Shown here piece by piece: positions 54,833 through 62,642 of a stretch of 64,000 nucleotides of DNA. A program made the position numbers and the translations under genes. Position 1 is the stretch's first letter. Every line of letters begins with the position of its first letter. The notes below the pieces were generated by a model. The model worked only from the letters and a program-made list of their open reading frames with translations, was not told the origin of the DNA and did no database searches. The DNA lies in contig NZ_LT906662.1 in NCBI RefSeq assembly GCF_900205865.1, positions 2,369,411-2,433,410 on the forward strand, read 5' to 3'. The DNA comes from Thermoanaerobacterium sp. RBIITD (GTDB taxonomy: Bacteria > Bacillota > Thermoanaerobacteria > Thermoanaerobacterales > Thermoanaerobacteraceae).

Positions 54833-56314
54833 ATGATAAACATACCAGAAGTTAAAGTAGGAATTGTAGCTACCAGCAGGGATTGTTTTCCAATCACTTT
54901 AAGTGAGAAAAGAAGAAATGCGGTAGTAAAAGCATGTATTGAAAAAGGCATATCTATAAATGAAGTCACCACAACTGTAGAAAATGAAATAGATGCCGTG
55001 AATGCTCTGAAAGAGGCTAATGATTTAGGCGTAAATGCACTTGTTATATACCTAGGCAATTTTGGACCGGAAGGACCTGAGACGATGATGGCTCAAAAGT
55101 TTGATGGCCCAGTGATGTTTGTTGCGGCGGCAGAGGAGACAAAAGACAATCTATACGATGGACGCGGTGACGCATATTGCGGTATGTTAAATGCTTCATA
55201 CAATTTAAACTTAAGAAATCTAAATGTTTATATACCAGAATACCCAGTGGGATATGCAGATGAAATAGCTGATATGATATCAGATTTTAAAGATATTTCA
55301 AGGGTGATACTTGGACTTAAAAAGTTAAAAATAATAAGCTTTGGACCGAGGCCACAGGACTTTCTCGCATGTAATGCACCTATTAAGCCGCTTTATGACT
55401 TAGGCATCGAGATAATGGAGAATTCCGAATTAGATCTTTTTGAAGCTTACAATAATCATAAAGATGATAAAAGGATTCCAGATGTTATAAAAGACATGGA
55501 AAAAGAATTAGGTACCGGTAATAAGTACGGTGGCATACTGCCGAAGCTTGCACAGTATGAACTTACATTAAGGGACTGGATAGATAAAAATATAGGGGCG
55601 TCGCAATATGTGGTCTTTGCCAACAAATGCTGGCCGGCATTTCAAACGCAGTTTGGTTTTGTCCCATGTTTTGTAAATTCAAGGCTAGCAGCAAGCGGCA
55701 TACCTGTGGCTTGTGAGACGGATATATATGGTGCACTTAGCGAATACATTATAACATGTGCCACAAATTTACCAGCAACACTTCTAGATATCAACAATAC
55801 TGTTCCGAAAGATATGTATGAAAGCAATAAAGATAAAATTGGTGATTACAAAAATAGTGATCTTTTTATGGGATTTCACTGTGGAAATACTAGCAGTTGC
55901 ATGATGAAAAATTATACTATGAAGTATCAGCGCATAATGCATAGATTATTAGAGCCCGATAAAGAGCCAGACATAACAAGAGGTACTTTGGAAGGAACTA
56001 TTAGGCCAGGTGATATTACATTATTTAGATTACAAAGCACTGCAGACACAAAGCTTAGAAGTTATGTTGCCGAAGGTGAAGTACTGGATATTGATCCTAT
56101 GTCTTTTGGCAGCATTGGTGTATTTGCGGTTAAAGAGATGGCGCGCTTCTACAGACATGTCTTGATAGAAAAGAATTTTCCACATCATGTAGGTGTTGCG
56201 TTTAAGCATGCTGGCAAAGTTTTGTACGCTGCTATGAAGCTTTTAGGCGTCGATGATGTTTCATTTAATCAGCCAGCCACAATGTTATACAAGAATGAAA
56301 ATCCATTTAAATAA
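54833..56314 (+). CDS. FucI-family (COG2407) isomerase, presumed L-arabinose isomerase
   Basis: 493 residues. It is not a classical AraA: the AraA start motif is missing, and instead the sequence follows the L-fucose/L-arabinose isomerase C-terminal-domain family, with NFGPEGPETMMAQ, IISFGPRPQDFLACN, ELDLFEAYN, ANKCWPAFQTQFGFVPC, CETDIYGALSEYI, FHCGNTSSCM and EGTIRPGDITLFRLQ. Those glutamate/aspartate and histidine residues are the expected Mn2+ ligands. Its place directly behind araB and araD, with no other isomerase in the operon, argues that it converts L-arabinose to L-ribulose as a non-orthologous replacement. SD AAGGAGGATTTTGC. A strong terminator follows. Confidence 0.8.
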   Translation: MINIPEVKVGIVATSRDCFPITLSEKRRNAVVKACIEKGISINEVTTTVENEIDAVNALKEANDLGVNALVIYLGNFGPEGPETMMAQKFDGPVMFVAAAEETKDNLYDGRGDAYCGMLNASYNLNLRNLNVYIPEYPVGYADEIADMISDFKDISRVILGLKKLKIISFGPRPQDFLACNAPIKPLYDLGIEIMENSELDLFEAYNNHKDDKRIPDVIKDMEKELGTGNKYGGILPKLAQYELTLRDWIDKNIGASQYVVFANKCWPAFQTQFGFVPCFVNSRLAASGIPVACETDIYGALSEYIITCATNLPATLLDINNTVPKDMYESNKDKIGDYKNSDLFMGFHCGNTSSCMMKNYTMKYQRIMHRLLEPDKEPDITRGTLEGTIRPGDITLFRLQSTADTKLRSYVAEGEVLDIDPMSFGSIGVFAVKEMARFYRHVLIEKNFPHHVGVAFKHAGKVLYAAMKLLGVDDVSFNQPATMLYKNENPFK

Positions 56315-56321
56315 GATTTGT

Positions 56322-56361
56322 AAAATTATCACCTGTTAAGATAATTTCAGGTGATAATTTT
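56322..56361 (+). terminator. Rho-independent terminator after the arabinose operon
   Basis: Perfect 14-bp stem AAAATTATCACCTG / CAGGTGATAATTTT with a 12-nt loop, followed by ATTTAAC. It separates araB-araD-isomerase from araR. Confidence 0.88.
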
Positions 56362-56401
56362 ATTTAACTATTGAAATAAGTCTTTAAACTCTATAATTAT
56401 T

Positions 56402-56427
56402 GACGAATATTTAATGAATATTTCGTC
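56402..56427 (+). promoter_or_regulatory. Palindrome upstream of araR
   Basis: GACGAATATT / AATATTTCGTC with a 5-nt centre, imperfect by one base, 84 bp before the araR start. It does not resemble the TGTACGTACA AraR box. It may be an operator for another factor or for autoregulation. Confidence 0.4.
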
Positions 56428-56510
56428 TGATTTGTGATTTAGTTATATTTTTGAGAAGCGATATAATATATGTAGGTGGATATCTTGATGGTGAGGGAGG
56501 ATGTTCAATT

Positions 56511-57623
56511 TTGGAAGAGAATGTGCCAAAATATCAAATAGTTAAAGACTATATTACTAATTTAATTATAAAAAATAATATTAATATAGATGAACCACTG
56601 CCGACTGAAAGTGAGCTTATGGTAAAGTTCGGAGTAAGCAGACACACAATAAGAAAAGCACTTGATGACCTTGAAAATGAAGGATGGCTTTATAGAAAGC
56701 AAGGATTAGGGACGTTTTGCGCTGATAGAAATGCTGTTAAAAGTTATGATAATAAAAATATTGCAGTTATAACGACTTATATAAACGATTATATATTTCC
56801 TAGGATAATCAAAGGTATTGATCAGGTTTTGGCTAAGAATGGGTATTCAATATTGCTTTTCAATACAAATAACCGCATTGAGACAGAAATGGATATATTA
56901 GAAAACATCCTTGCGAAAGACATCAGAGGATTGATCATTGAGCCTACAAAAAGCGCCTTACCACATATAAATCTAAATTATTTTGATGAGCTAAAAAACA
57001 GAGGAATTCCTTATATATTTATTAATAGCTTCTATGAAGAGTTGAACCCATCTTACATCATTCAAGACGATGAAGGTGGTGGATATATGGCAACTGATCA
57101 CCTTATTAAGCTTGGACATAAAAATATTGTTGGCATATTTAAAAGCGATGATAATCAGGGGCTTAATAGGTACAAGGGATATGTTAAAGCATTGAGGAAA
57201 AACAATATTAAGATTAAGGAAGACAACATAATATTTTACACGACAGAAGAAATGAAAACAAAACCTAAAGAAAGGATATATGAGATATACTCAAAATGGG
57301 AGAATAAACCGACAGCAATAGTCAGCTACAATGACCAGATTGCTATGTGGATTCTTGATCCAATTAGAGAACTAGGTTACAATGTGCCTGATGATATTTC
57401 AATAGTGAGTTTCGATGATTCTGATTATGCAGAGCTTTCAAGCGTTAAACTTACTTCAATTATACATCCAAAAGAAGAAATGGGTAGACTAGCTGCTTCA
57501 ACTTTGTTTGAACTTATAGGAAAAGGAAAGAAAGCTTTTAATAAGCCTGTGAATATATGTATAAAGCCTGAAATAAGAATCAGAAATTCCACTAAGGAGA
57601 TTGAATTGGAGGAAGTGCTATGA
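56511..57623 (+). CDS. araR: Arabinose operon repressor AraR (GntR HTH + LacI-type sensor)
   Basis: 370 residues from the TTG at 56511, supported by GGGAGG at 56494-56499; the open frame reaches 56451 without a ribosome site. The GntR winged helix occupies about 1-70 (LPTESELMVKFGVSRHTIRK and LYRKQGLGTF). A periplasmic-binding-protein-like effector domain follows at about 80-360 (NIAVITTYINDYIFPRIIKG; IQDDEGGGYMATDHLIKLGH; IVSYNDQIA). This chimeric layout is that of Bacillus AraR, which binds arabinose and TGTACGTACA boxes; two such boxes precede abfA. It overlaps the next gene by 4 bp (ATGA). Confidence 0.92.
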   Translation: MEENVPKYQIVKDYITNLIIKNNINIDEPLPTESELMVKFGVSRHTIRKALDDLENEGWLYRKQGLGTFCADRNAVKSYDNKNIAVITTYINDYIFPRIIKGIDQVLAKNGYSILLFNTNNRIETEMDILENILAKDIRGLIIEPTKSALPHINLNYFDELKNRGIPYIFINSFYEELNPSYIIQDDEGGGYMATDHLIKLGHKNIVGIFKSDDNQGLNRYKGYVKALRKNNIKIKEDNIIFYTTEEMKTKPKERIYEIYSKWENKPTAIVSYNDQIAMWILDPIRELGYNVPDDISIVSFDDSDYAELSSVKLTSIIHPKEEMGRLAASTLFELIGKGKKAFNKPVNICIKPEIRIRNSTKEIELEEVL

Positions 57624-58906
57624 GTTCTGGTGCCATGATAAAGCAAGTAGAGGTTTGCAGTAATGCCTTATACGATGTTCCTGATATATTGAATAGCTTA
57701 GGAATGAAGTATTACGTACTGATTGTATGCGATAAAAATACTTATAAGGCTGCGGGTTCACTATTAAGAGATATATTGATAGATAAAAATTTTGACGTAT
57801 TGTTATGTATGTTAAATAGGGAAGGCAATCTAATACCTGATGAAAGAGCAGTTGGAGAAGTGCTGACATCACTGGAAAACAAAGTCGAAATAATGATTGC
57901 TGTTGGCTCTGGGACGATAAACGATGTTGTCAAATTTGTAAGCAGCAAGACAAAAATACCATATGGTATTGTGGCAACTGTACCATCAATGGATGGATAT
58001 GCATCATCCGTATCTCCACTCATAGTAAATGGATTCAAGCGGACGTATACTGCAACATATCCTGTGTTCATCGTGGGCGATACTAATATACTTAAAGATG
58101 CGCCTTATGACATGATAACATCTGGCTTTGGTGATATAATCGGCAAATTTACGTCGCTTGCTGACTGGTATATAAGCAGTATTATAACAAAAGAAGATTA
58201 TTCCAAAGAAATTGCAGAAGATACGAGAAAGTCTCTGAATGATTGCATAGAAGTGAGTAAAAGCTTAAAAAGCAAAGATGAAAAAGCTATTAAGAAGTTA
58301 ATGGGAGCATTGATATTGTCTGGTCTTTCTATGCTTAAGTTTGGAAATTCAAGACCTGCTTCGGGGGCAGAGCATCATCTGTCACATTTCATCGAGATGA
58401 AAGAACTTTTAAGCAGTGGTATTCAGCATTCACATGGTGCAAAGGTAGGCATAATGACAAAAATTTCTGCCAGTTTATATAATGCTGTTTTTTCACTAAA
58501 TGAGGATGAAGTTAAAAAATTGATGGAAGAAAGAAAGCATGAAACAAAAGAAGAATTTGAATTCAGAATAAGAAAAAACTTTGGACCGATGGCTGATGAG
58601 GTATTTAAAGATATTGATCATTATTACATTGATGAAGAACTGCGAAGAGTACGGCAAAAGCGCATACTTAAAAATTGGGATACGATGAAAAAATGGGTAT
58701 TAGAAAATGTGCCATCAAGTGATTATATAGATGAGCTTTTAAATGATGTTGAAGCGCCGTCTGATATATCTTATTTAGGTTTGCAAAAAGGCGAACTTAA
58801 AAATATTTTGATGAATGCCAAAGAAATGAGGAAAAGATATACAATATTGAGACTTGCAGAAGATATAAACGTAGATAGAATATTAGATTTAGCAATAAAG
58901 AATTGA
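57620..58906 (+). CDS. araM: sn-Glycerol-1-phosphate dehydrogenase AraM
   Basis: 428 residues. NAD(P)-binding GSGTINDVVKF at residues 96-106, followed by DGYASSVSPLIVNG, DIIGKFTSLADW, and metal-ligand histidines in AEHHLSHFIE and IQHSHGAKVG: the iron-dependent dehydroquinate-synthase-like fold of AraM/EgsA. It reduces dihydroxyacetone phosphate to sn-glycerol 1-phosphate, the archaeal-type stereoisomer. AraM is encoded in the Bacillus arabinose operon too, although its link to arabinose is still unclear. Its ATG overlaps the araR stop, and a strong terminator overlaps its own stop codon. Confidence 0.88.
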   Translation: MSSGAMIKQVEVCSNALYDVPDILNSLGMKYYVLIVCDKNTYKAAGSLLRDILIDKNFDVLLCMLNREGNLIPDERAVGEVLTSLENKVEIMIAVGSGTINDVVKFVSSKTKIPYGIVATVPSMDGYASSVSPLIVNGFKRTYTATYPVFIVGDTNILKDAPYDMITSGFGDIIGKFTSLADWYISSIITKEDYSKEIAEDTRKSLNDCIEVSKSLKSKDEKAIKKLMGALILSGLSMLKFGNSRPASGAEHHLSHFIEMKELLSSGIQHSHGAKVGIMTKISASLYNAVFSLNEDEVKKLMEERKHETKEEFEFRIRKNFGPMADEVFKDIDHYYIDEELRRVRQKRILKNWDTMKKWVLENVPSSDYIDELLNDVEAPSDISYLGLQKGELKNILMNAKEMRKRYTILRLAEDINVDRILDLAIKN

Positions 58907-58930
58907 GAGCTTATTTGCCTCAATTCTTTA
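58896..58930 (+). terminator. Rho-independent terminator of araR-araM
   Basis: Perfect 12-bp stem TAAAGAATTGAG / CTCAATTCTTTA with an 11-nt loop, including the araM stop codon, then TTTATTG. Confidence 0.88.
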
Positions 58931-59060
58931 TTTATTGTATTCTGCTTATCTATAGCTTATTCTAGACATCTCCTAATTTTGGTTTAAGATTCTGTTTTTG
59001 TATATCTTCCCTAGTTTAAAAATTTTATCATTTTTTAAAAAGTTTTTGAATTCGGTGCAC

Positions 59061-59440
59061 CTTTAGAAATGGCCATTTTACTATATTGAGATAAAAATTA
59101 ACGGAGATCTAATAATAACAATAGCAACCGTATTGATACTAATTATGAGAGAAAGCACACTTGGACTTTTTATCGTATTTTTTGTAAATTAGAGTGTCTT
59201 TATTCATACTTTAACCATACATTATAATAATAGAACTTTAAAGGAATTTTTAAGGTTAAAACCAGGTAAAGCAGTGAAGCAACAGTATATGTCGAGGGAA
59301 AATTATCTCTTTTAAAAAATAAAAAATTTTTAAAAGTATTGGACATAGCAATTTGATGATGATCCTTTAAAGATATCCGAAACAATAGAACTATCAAGGT
59401 ATGCAAAAGATGCTGCAAGACAATTATAATGTAAATCAGC
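59061..59440 (+). pseudogene. Decayed coding remnants, family unknown
   Basis: Between araM and the small gene at 59498 are about 570 bp without an intact gene. Forward-strand fragments look protein-like: a 40-residue hydrophobic frame ending FIVFFVN at about 59190, TLKEFLRLKPGKAVKQQYMS at about 59235-59294 ending at a stop at 59313, and DPLKISETIELSRYAKDAAR ending near 59430. They lie in different frames, as in a gene broken by several shifts. I cannot assign a family. Confidence 0.3.
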
Positions 59441-59497
59441 TTGTAATAATGGTAAATTCCTTTAAAGTCTATAAATTTTCGACAAGGAGGACATTTG

Positions 59498-59725
59498 ATG
59501 GAAGAAGCAAGGAAAAAATTCGAGGAAGTGTCAAAAGTATTGAGACAGACTGTTGATGTATCTTTTGAAGAGTATGAAAAAGATAAAGCAGTAAAGAATG
59601 AAATGGTAATTTTATGGCAAGCAACAATAAGCGATTTTTTACAATATGCGGTAAAGATGAGTGAAAAGCACAATGCGAAGGATTTATATAAATCAATTGC
59701 AAGAGCACTCATATTTGGAAAATAA
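59498..59725 (+). CDS. Small hypothetical protein, phasin-like
   Basis: 75 residues from the ATG at 59498, with an excellent AAGGAGGACATTTG. It is highly charged and helical throughout (EEARKKFEEVSKVLRQ; FEEYEKDKAVKNEM), soluble, of the sort annotated as phasin-family or polyhydroxyalkanoate-granule-like proteins, though homology to true phasins is not clear. It is followed 66 bp later by another small helical protein with an N-terminal membrane segment; the pair may act together. Function unknown. Confidence 0.7.
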   Translation: MEEARKKFEEVSKVLRQTVDVSFEEYEKDKAVKNEMVILWQATISDFLQYAVKMSEKHNAKDLYKSIARALIFGK

Positions 59726-59791
59726 CGATTTTATAATTAAATTTTAATAGGGTAAAATAATAAGAGAACCTATGAAGGGAGGTTTATTTCC

Positions 59792-60154
59792 ATGGGAATT
59801 TTAAAAATGATTGGAAGCCGTGGCTTCTTTTGGGGTATTGGTGCTGCAGCACTAAGTTATATATTATATCCTAAAGTGAAAGAGACTGTGAAACCTGTTT
59901 TAGACAAAGGCGTAAAGGGTGCAAATGATATAGCAGGTAAGACTGCTGAGATATACGATAAAGGCAAAGAAAGAGTATCAGAAATGTTTGAAGATACTGT
60001 AAAAAAAGCGGAAGATATCGAGCACAATGCATATAAAACTCAAATTGATAATTTAAAGCTGGAGAGAGAAAAAGCTGTAAAAGAAGTAAATGAATTAAAA
60101 AGTAGAATAGAGATGTTAGAAAGAGAAATAAGCGCTTTAAAAGATAAAGAGTGA
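59792..60154 (+). CDS. Small YtxH-like membrane-anchored coiled-coil protein
   Basis: 120 residues. A glycine-rich N-terminal hydrophobic segment (about 10-25, FFWGIGAAALSYILYP) is followed by a long amphipathic helix with K/E repeats, ending in a coiled coil at about 82-120 (LKLEREKAVKEVNELKSRIE). The layout recalls YtxH/gas-vesicle-associated stress proteins, but I claim no orthology. SD GAAGGGAGGTTTATTTCC. Terminator immediately downstream. Confidence 0.7.
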   Translation: MGILKMIGSRGFFWGIGAAALSYILYPKVKETVKPVLDKGVKGANDIAGKTAEIYDKGKERVSEMFEDTVKKAEDIEHNAYKTQIDNLKLEREKAVKEVNELKSRIEMLEREISALKDKE

Positions 60155-60162
60155 ATACATTT

Positions 60163-60188
60163 AGCCCAACGAGAAAGTTGGGCTTTTT
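60163..60188 (+). terminator. Rho-independent terminator
   Basis: Perfect 8-bp stem AGCCCAAC / GTTGGGCT with a 6-nt loop, followed by TTTT. Confidence 0.9.
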
Positions 60189-60381
60189 CAAGTTTATATA
60201 AAAAATTAAAATATTGTGAACTTTTAAAAGATGACATTTTTTATTAAACAATATAGTAATATTATCATATATAACAATTTATGATAAAGATATATTATAA
60301 AATAAAATATCTGTTTTTTATATTCTTGTTAGAAAAACAAATTCGGAAATATGTAAATATTTAGACATTTAAGAATGATGA

Positions 60382-60410
60382 TTGAACTATAAAAGGAAAT
60401 ATGTTAAAAT
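60382..60410 (+). promoter_or_regulatory. Sigma-A-type promoter of the CoA transferase gene
   Basis: TTGAAC (60382-60387), 17-base spacer, TAAAAT (60405-60410), 41 bp before the start codon. The rest of the 296-bp gap 60155-60450 is A+T-rich with only the preceding terminator visible. Confidence 0.65.
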
Positions 60411-60450
60411 ACTAACAAGGTACTTTAAAAATACTAAAGGAGGCCTAGTG

Positions 60451-61968
60451 ATGAATTGTGAGGAAAGATTAAGATGCCAAAAACTTAAAGATAAGGTTAT
60501 GTCAGCTGATGAAGCCGCATCTTATATAAAAGATGGTATGACAATAGGAACAAGTGGATTTGCTACAGGCTGCCCTAAAGCAGTTCCATTAGCACTTGCA
60601 GAAAGAGGCAAAAAAGAAAGATTTAAAATAAATCTTTATACAGGGGCACTTGTAGGAGATGAGCTCGATGGTGCTTTAGCGCGTGAAGATTTGGTTTTTA
60701 AGAGGATACCATATCAGACAAATAAAGACATGAGAAATGCTATTAATAGCGGTGCAGTTGAGTATATAGATATGCATTTGAGCCATATGCCTCAGCAAAT
60801 AAGATATGGATTTCTGGGTAAAATAGATTTTGCAATTATTGAAGCTGTTGCTATAAATAGTGATGGTGGAATTGTTCCTACAACATCCGTAGGTAATTCA
60901 CCTACATTTGTAAATATGGCTGATAAAGTAATTGTAGAAATTAATACTTCACAACCATTAGAGCTTGAAGGAATGCATGATGTATATGAACCAAAAGACC
61001 CGCCTAATAGGAAACCAATTCCAATAACAAGTGTTAGTGACAGAATCGGAACACCGTATATACCCTGTGATCCGGATAAAATAGTAGCTGTCGTCTTTAC
61101 TGATATTAAAGATACAGTGCTACCATTGACACCTGTAAATGACACATCAAAAAAAATCTCAGATTATTTAATAGACTTTCTTCAAAATGAGATAAAGCAT
61201 AATAGACTTCCAGATACTCTTATGCCGTTACAATCTGGAGTAGGTAATGTAGCTAATGCTGTTTTAGGAGGACTTGTTAATTTAAAATTTAACAATTTAG
61301 CTTTTTATTCAGAAGTTATTCAAGATTCGGTTCTTGATTTAATTGATGCCGGTAAAGTCGATAAAGTGTCGGGTACAGCACTTACATTTTCAGAAAATGG
61401 ACTTAAAAGATTTTATACTAATATTGAAAAATATAAAGGTAAAATTATATTGCGCCCGCAAGAGATAAGTAACAATCCAGAAATAATAAGAAGACTTGGT
61501 GTAATTGCTATGAACACGGCTATTGAAGTTGATATTTATGGAAATGTTAATTCGACACATATTTTAGGCACAAAGATGATGAATGGCATTGGTGGTTCGG
61601 CAGATTTTACTAGAAATGCTTATATATCAATTTTTGCAACACCATCCACAGCAAAAGATAATAACATTTCATGTATTGTACCCATGGTATCACATGTAGA
61701 TCATACAGAGCATGATGTTATGGTAATAGTAACAGAGCAAGGTTTAGCTGATTTAAGAGGGCTTAGTCCAAGGGAGAGAGCGAAAGTTATTATAGAGAAT
61801 TGCGCACATCCGGATTATAAAGATGCACTTATGGATTATTACAATAGATCTATTAGAGTAACTGGTGAAGTACAAACACCACATATAATCGGGGAAGCAT
61901 TTTCATGGCATGAAAGATGCATAAAAACAGGAACCATGAAAAAATTAGAAGAGGCAGAAACTAAGTAA
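60451..61968 (+). CDS. Acetyl-CoA hydrolase/transferase family CoA transferase (Cat1-like)
   Basis: 505 residues from the ATG at 60451, which follows CTAAAGGAGGCCTAGTG; the frame open to 60382 would include the promoter. Family I CoA transferase of the succinyl-CoA:acetate/4-hydroxybutyrate type: GTSGFATGCPKAVPLAL at the front, the probable catalytic glutamate E288 in AFYSEVIQDS, the QSGVGNVANAVLGGL block, and GGSADFTRNAYIS. It exchanges CoA between acyl-CoA and acetate or similar acids in fermentation. It is a single-gene transcription unit between a promoter and a terminator at 62121. Confidence 0.88.
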   Translation: MNCEERLRCQKLKDKVMSADEAASYIKDGMTIGTSGFATGCPKAVPLALAERGKKERFKINLYTGALVGDELDGALAREDLVFKRIPYQTNKDMRNAINSGAVEYIDMHLSHMPQQIRYGFLGKIDFAIIEAVAINSDGGIVPTTSVGNSPTFVNMADKVIVEINTSQPLELEGMHDVYEPKDPPNRKPIPITSVSDRIGTPYIPCDPDKIVAVVFTDIKDTVLPLTPVNDTSKKISDYLIDFLQNEIKHNRLPDTLMPLQSGVGNVANAVLGGLVNLKFNNLAFYSEVIQDSVLDLIDAGKVDKVSGTALTFSENGLKRFYTNIEKYKGKIILRPQEISNNPEIIRRLGVIAMNTAIEVDIYGNVNSTHILGTKMMNGIGGSADFTRNAYISIFATPSTAKDNNISCIVPMVSHVDHTEHDVMVIVTEQGLADLRGLSPRERAKVIIENCAHPDYKDALMDYYNRSIRVTGEVQTPHIIGEAFSWHERCIKTGTMKKLEEAETK

Positions 61969-62120
61969 AAAAGGTTGTTTATTATGGCAGCCTTCAGATT
62001 GTTGAAAAAACCCTATGTTTTTTAAGAAAATTATAACATTAATAAAAAAATCATACTATAGCAATAAAATAACAATTATTAGCAAATTAAAATTTAATTT
62101 TGTATAAAATAAAATAAATA

Positions 62121-62146
62121 AGCGGGATAATATCCCCGCTATTTTT
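62121..62146 (+). terminator. Rho-independent terminator
   Basis: Stem AGCGGG / CCCGCT with an inner ATA/TAT extension and T-run ATTTTT. The likely end of the CoA transferase message, 152 bp after its stop. A group II intron-like sequence begins directly after the T-run. Confidence 0.8.
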
Positions 62147-62280
62147 GTGTGGGCGGAATGCGCGTAGCCTTGACGGTGAAAGTTCGTTACGTGGACCGTT
62201 AGCCTAAGACAAATGTGTCCGTCGTGAGGCCGGGTACCAACTATAGTCGGATTGTGAAAGAAGTAGATGACGGTTAATAA
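62147..62280 (+). mobile_element. 5' fragment of a group II intron
   Basis: Starts with GTGTG, the group II 5' end pattern. It is followed by structured, G+C-richer sequence including GACGGTGAAAGTTCG, and AAGACAAATGTGTCCGTCGT continuing into GAGG, which resembles the conserved domain I segment of bacterial group II introns (typically a GGGTGTCCATCGTGAGG-like string). No reverse transcriptase frame, domain V hairpin or 3' end is seen in the next 350 bp, so the element is truncated. The remaining stretch to 62640 is A+T-rich and I see nothing else in it. Confidence 0.55.
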
Positions 62281-62642
62281 AATAATTAATTACATCCTAC
62301 TAGGTTGTTATTAAACTGGAAAAGATCAATACAAAAAAAGTTAAATAAAATTTGATGAGGATAAATTTTATTCTAAATAGGCACCTACACACCTATAATA
62401 ATGAAGAGAAATTTTAAAATTTTATTAAGTAGTTTATTAAACTTAAAGAAATAGGAAAAAAGAAGAGGATATAAGAGGTCATCTTTGTCATTTAGATTTG
62501 TTATTAGTTAATAATTATATATCAATATTGATTCAAAAATATATGATGATATAATTCATTAAAGAGTATATAAAGTAAGGAGTGAGAAAATGTAGACCTT
62601 TCTAAAATAAATTTTAAAATAAAATGAAAAGGTGTTGAGTTT

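Noticed and set aside
56402-56427. Palindrome before araR as an AraR autoregulatory box
   Set aside because: The sequence GACGAATATT does not share the TGTACGTACA core; kept only as an unassigned palindrome.
59200-59712. Reverse-strand frame of 170 codons
   Set aside because: Covers the real small gene 59498-59725, which has an ideal ribosome site; the reverse product has shadow composition.
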